This document shows positions 63,706 to 64,000 of a stretch of DNA of 64,000 bases, piece after piece. Position 1 is the first letter of the stretch, and each line of letters starts with the position of its first letter. Location: positions 717,804-781,803 of the forward strand of contig VLTH01000002.1 of the NCBI GenBank assembly GCA_008125075.1. The letters run 5' to 3'. Both the position numbers and the translations under genes were made by a program. The notes under the pieces are model-generated. The model saw only the letters and a program-made list of their open reading frames with translations. It was not told the origin of the DNA and ran no database searches. This DNA comes from Acetivibrio alkalicellulosi (GTDB lineage: Bacteria; Bacillota; Clostridia; Acetivibrionales; Acetivibrionaceae).

Positions 63706-64000
63706 TTAATGATCCAAAAGAATATCTATTCTATTTTCAAATCTTATATTAATTGCATTACTAGCAAGTAGCAAATTACTATGGTTAAGAGAACCTAATA
63801 TATTAAGCGGACTGGTGTACGGATCAGTATATCCATTATATAAATTAAATCCCAGCCTTATTAATGATTTAGAAGATGAACAAAAGTCAACATTCTCATT
63901 CATTAAATCTGGTTTGATACAATTATTAAAAAAATCATAAATAAAGCATCTTTTCTTAAATAAATCACTATTTCCCGAAATAATATAAAATAATGCTTTT
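63706..64000 (-). CDS. Hypothetical protein, 5' partial at window end
   Basis: The reading frame is open on the minus strand from the stop at 63706 to the window edge, about 97 codons. The start is therefore probably outside; an internal ATG at 63903 has no ribosome site. The end is rich in Asn and Ser (LYNGYTDPYTSPLNILGSLNHSN). No family was recognised. It shares orientation with the small gene downstream, 60 nt away. Confidence 0.5.
   Translation of the reverse strand, partial: KALFYIISGNSDLFKKRCFIYDFFNNCIKPDLMNENVDFCSSSKSLIRLGFNLYNGYTDPYTSPLNILGSLNHSNLLLASNAINIRFENRIDILLDH

Overview
The window is low-GC, AT-rich DNA with dense genes on both strands, strong Gram-positive ribosome binding sites, frequent TTG/GTG starts and no rRNA, tRNA or CRISPR. 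Gene content points to an anaerobic, cellulolytic clostridium, probably of the Acetivibrio/Hungateiclostridium (C. thermocellum-like) group. It has a secreted protein with a type I dockerin carrying the Ser-Thr pair typical of that group, an intracellular GH3 beta-glucosidase, SLH-anchored wall enzymes, 2x[4Fe-4S] ferredoxins, the MEP isoprenoid pathway and a T-box controlled proS. The species is inferred, not proven.

Layout. 1-702: 3' part of ecfA2. 786-9212 (minus): beta-glucosidase, a membrane-anchored alpha-2-macroglobulin-like protein and an SLH D,D-carboxypeptidase. 9511-13037: sfsA, then a minus-strand pair encoding a binding-protein/VWA fusion and a coiled-coil membrane protein. 13432-18580: a two-component system, a DUF2318 Cys-rich protein, a DUF2933 small membrane protein, a ferredoxin, a membrane polyferredoxin and a Crp/Fnr regulator. 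19626-21797: amtB-glnK behind an attenuator-like leader. 21934-23677: two tandem paralogous membrane TPR-like proteins. 23981-27600: VanX-like dipeptidase, ecfT, ROK kinase, truA. 27834-33024: carD behind tandem consensus promoters, ispD, natAB, an orphan histidine kinase and ispF. 33025-40652: small mobile repeats, then a YesM/YesN-type two-component system with a sugar ABC transporter whose operon contains a 70-bp tandem array. 41030-42980: T-box and proS. 43415-49487: CAP/SH3 protein, dockerin protein with four repeats, a papain-like secreted peptidase with a membrane partner, and an RluA-family pseudouridine synthase. 49667-57350: sugar-nucleotide transferase/phosphomutase-like fusion, peptidoglycan-binding protein, RidA, FAD oxidoreductase, methyltransferase, UV endonuclease. 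57642-59937: two transsulfuration enzymes. 60051-64000: lipase-like hydrolase, TPR-GAF-GGDEF protein with a broken 5' end, and two unknown genes.

The clearest new signal is a set of three promoters, at 13432, 15899 and 16549, sharing the direct repeat TTCATA-N5-TTCATA placed exactly 9 bp before a -10-like hexamer. They lie upstream of the response regulator itself, the DUF2318 gene and the DUF2933 gene. This defines a small autoregulated regulon for a probable metal/redox membrane system. A CRP/FNR-type palindrome precedes the adjoining ferredoxin operon, and the Crp/Fnr gene lies just downstream.

Other leads are the dockerin protein whose four repeats resemble PrcB/chagasin-like inhibitor domains, sited beside a secreted cysteine peptidase; a family of tiny inverted-repeat elements, one flanked by an apparent target duplication; the tandem array inside the ABC operon; and rRNA-style tandem promoters in front of carD. 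Two ancestral clusters (ecfA-ecfT-truA and carD-ispD-ispF-proS) look interrupted by accessory modules.
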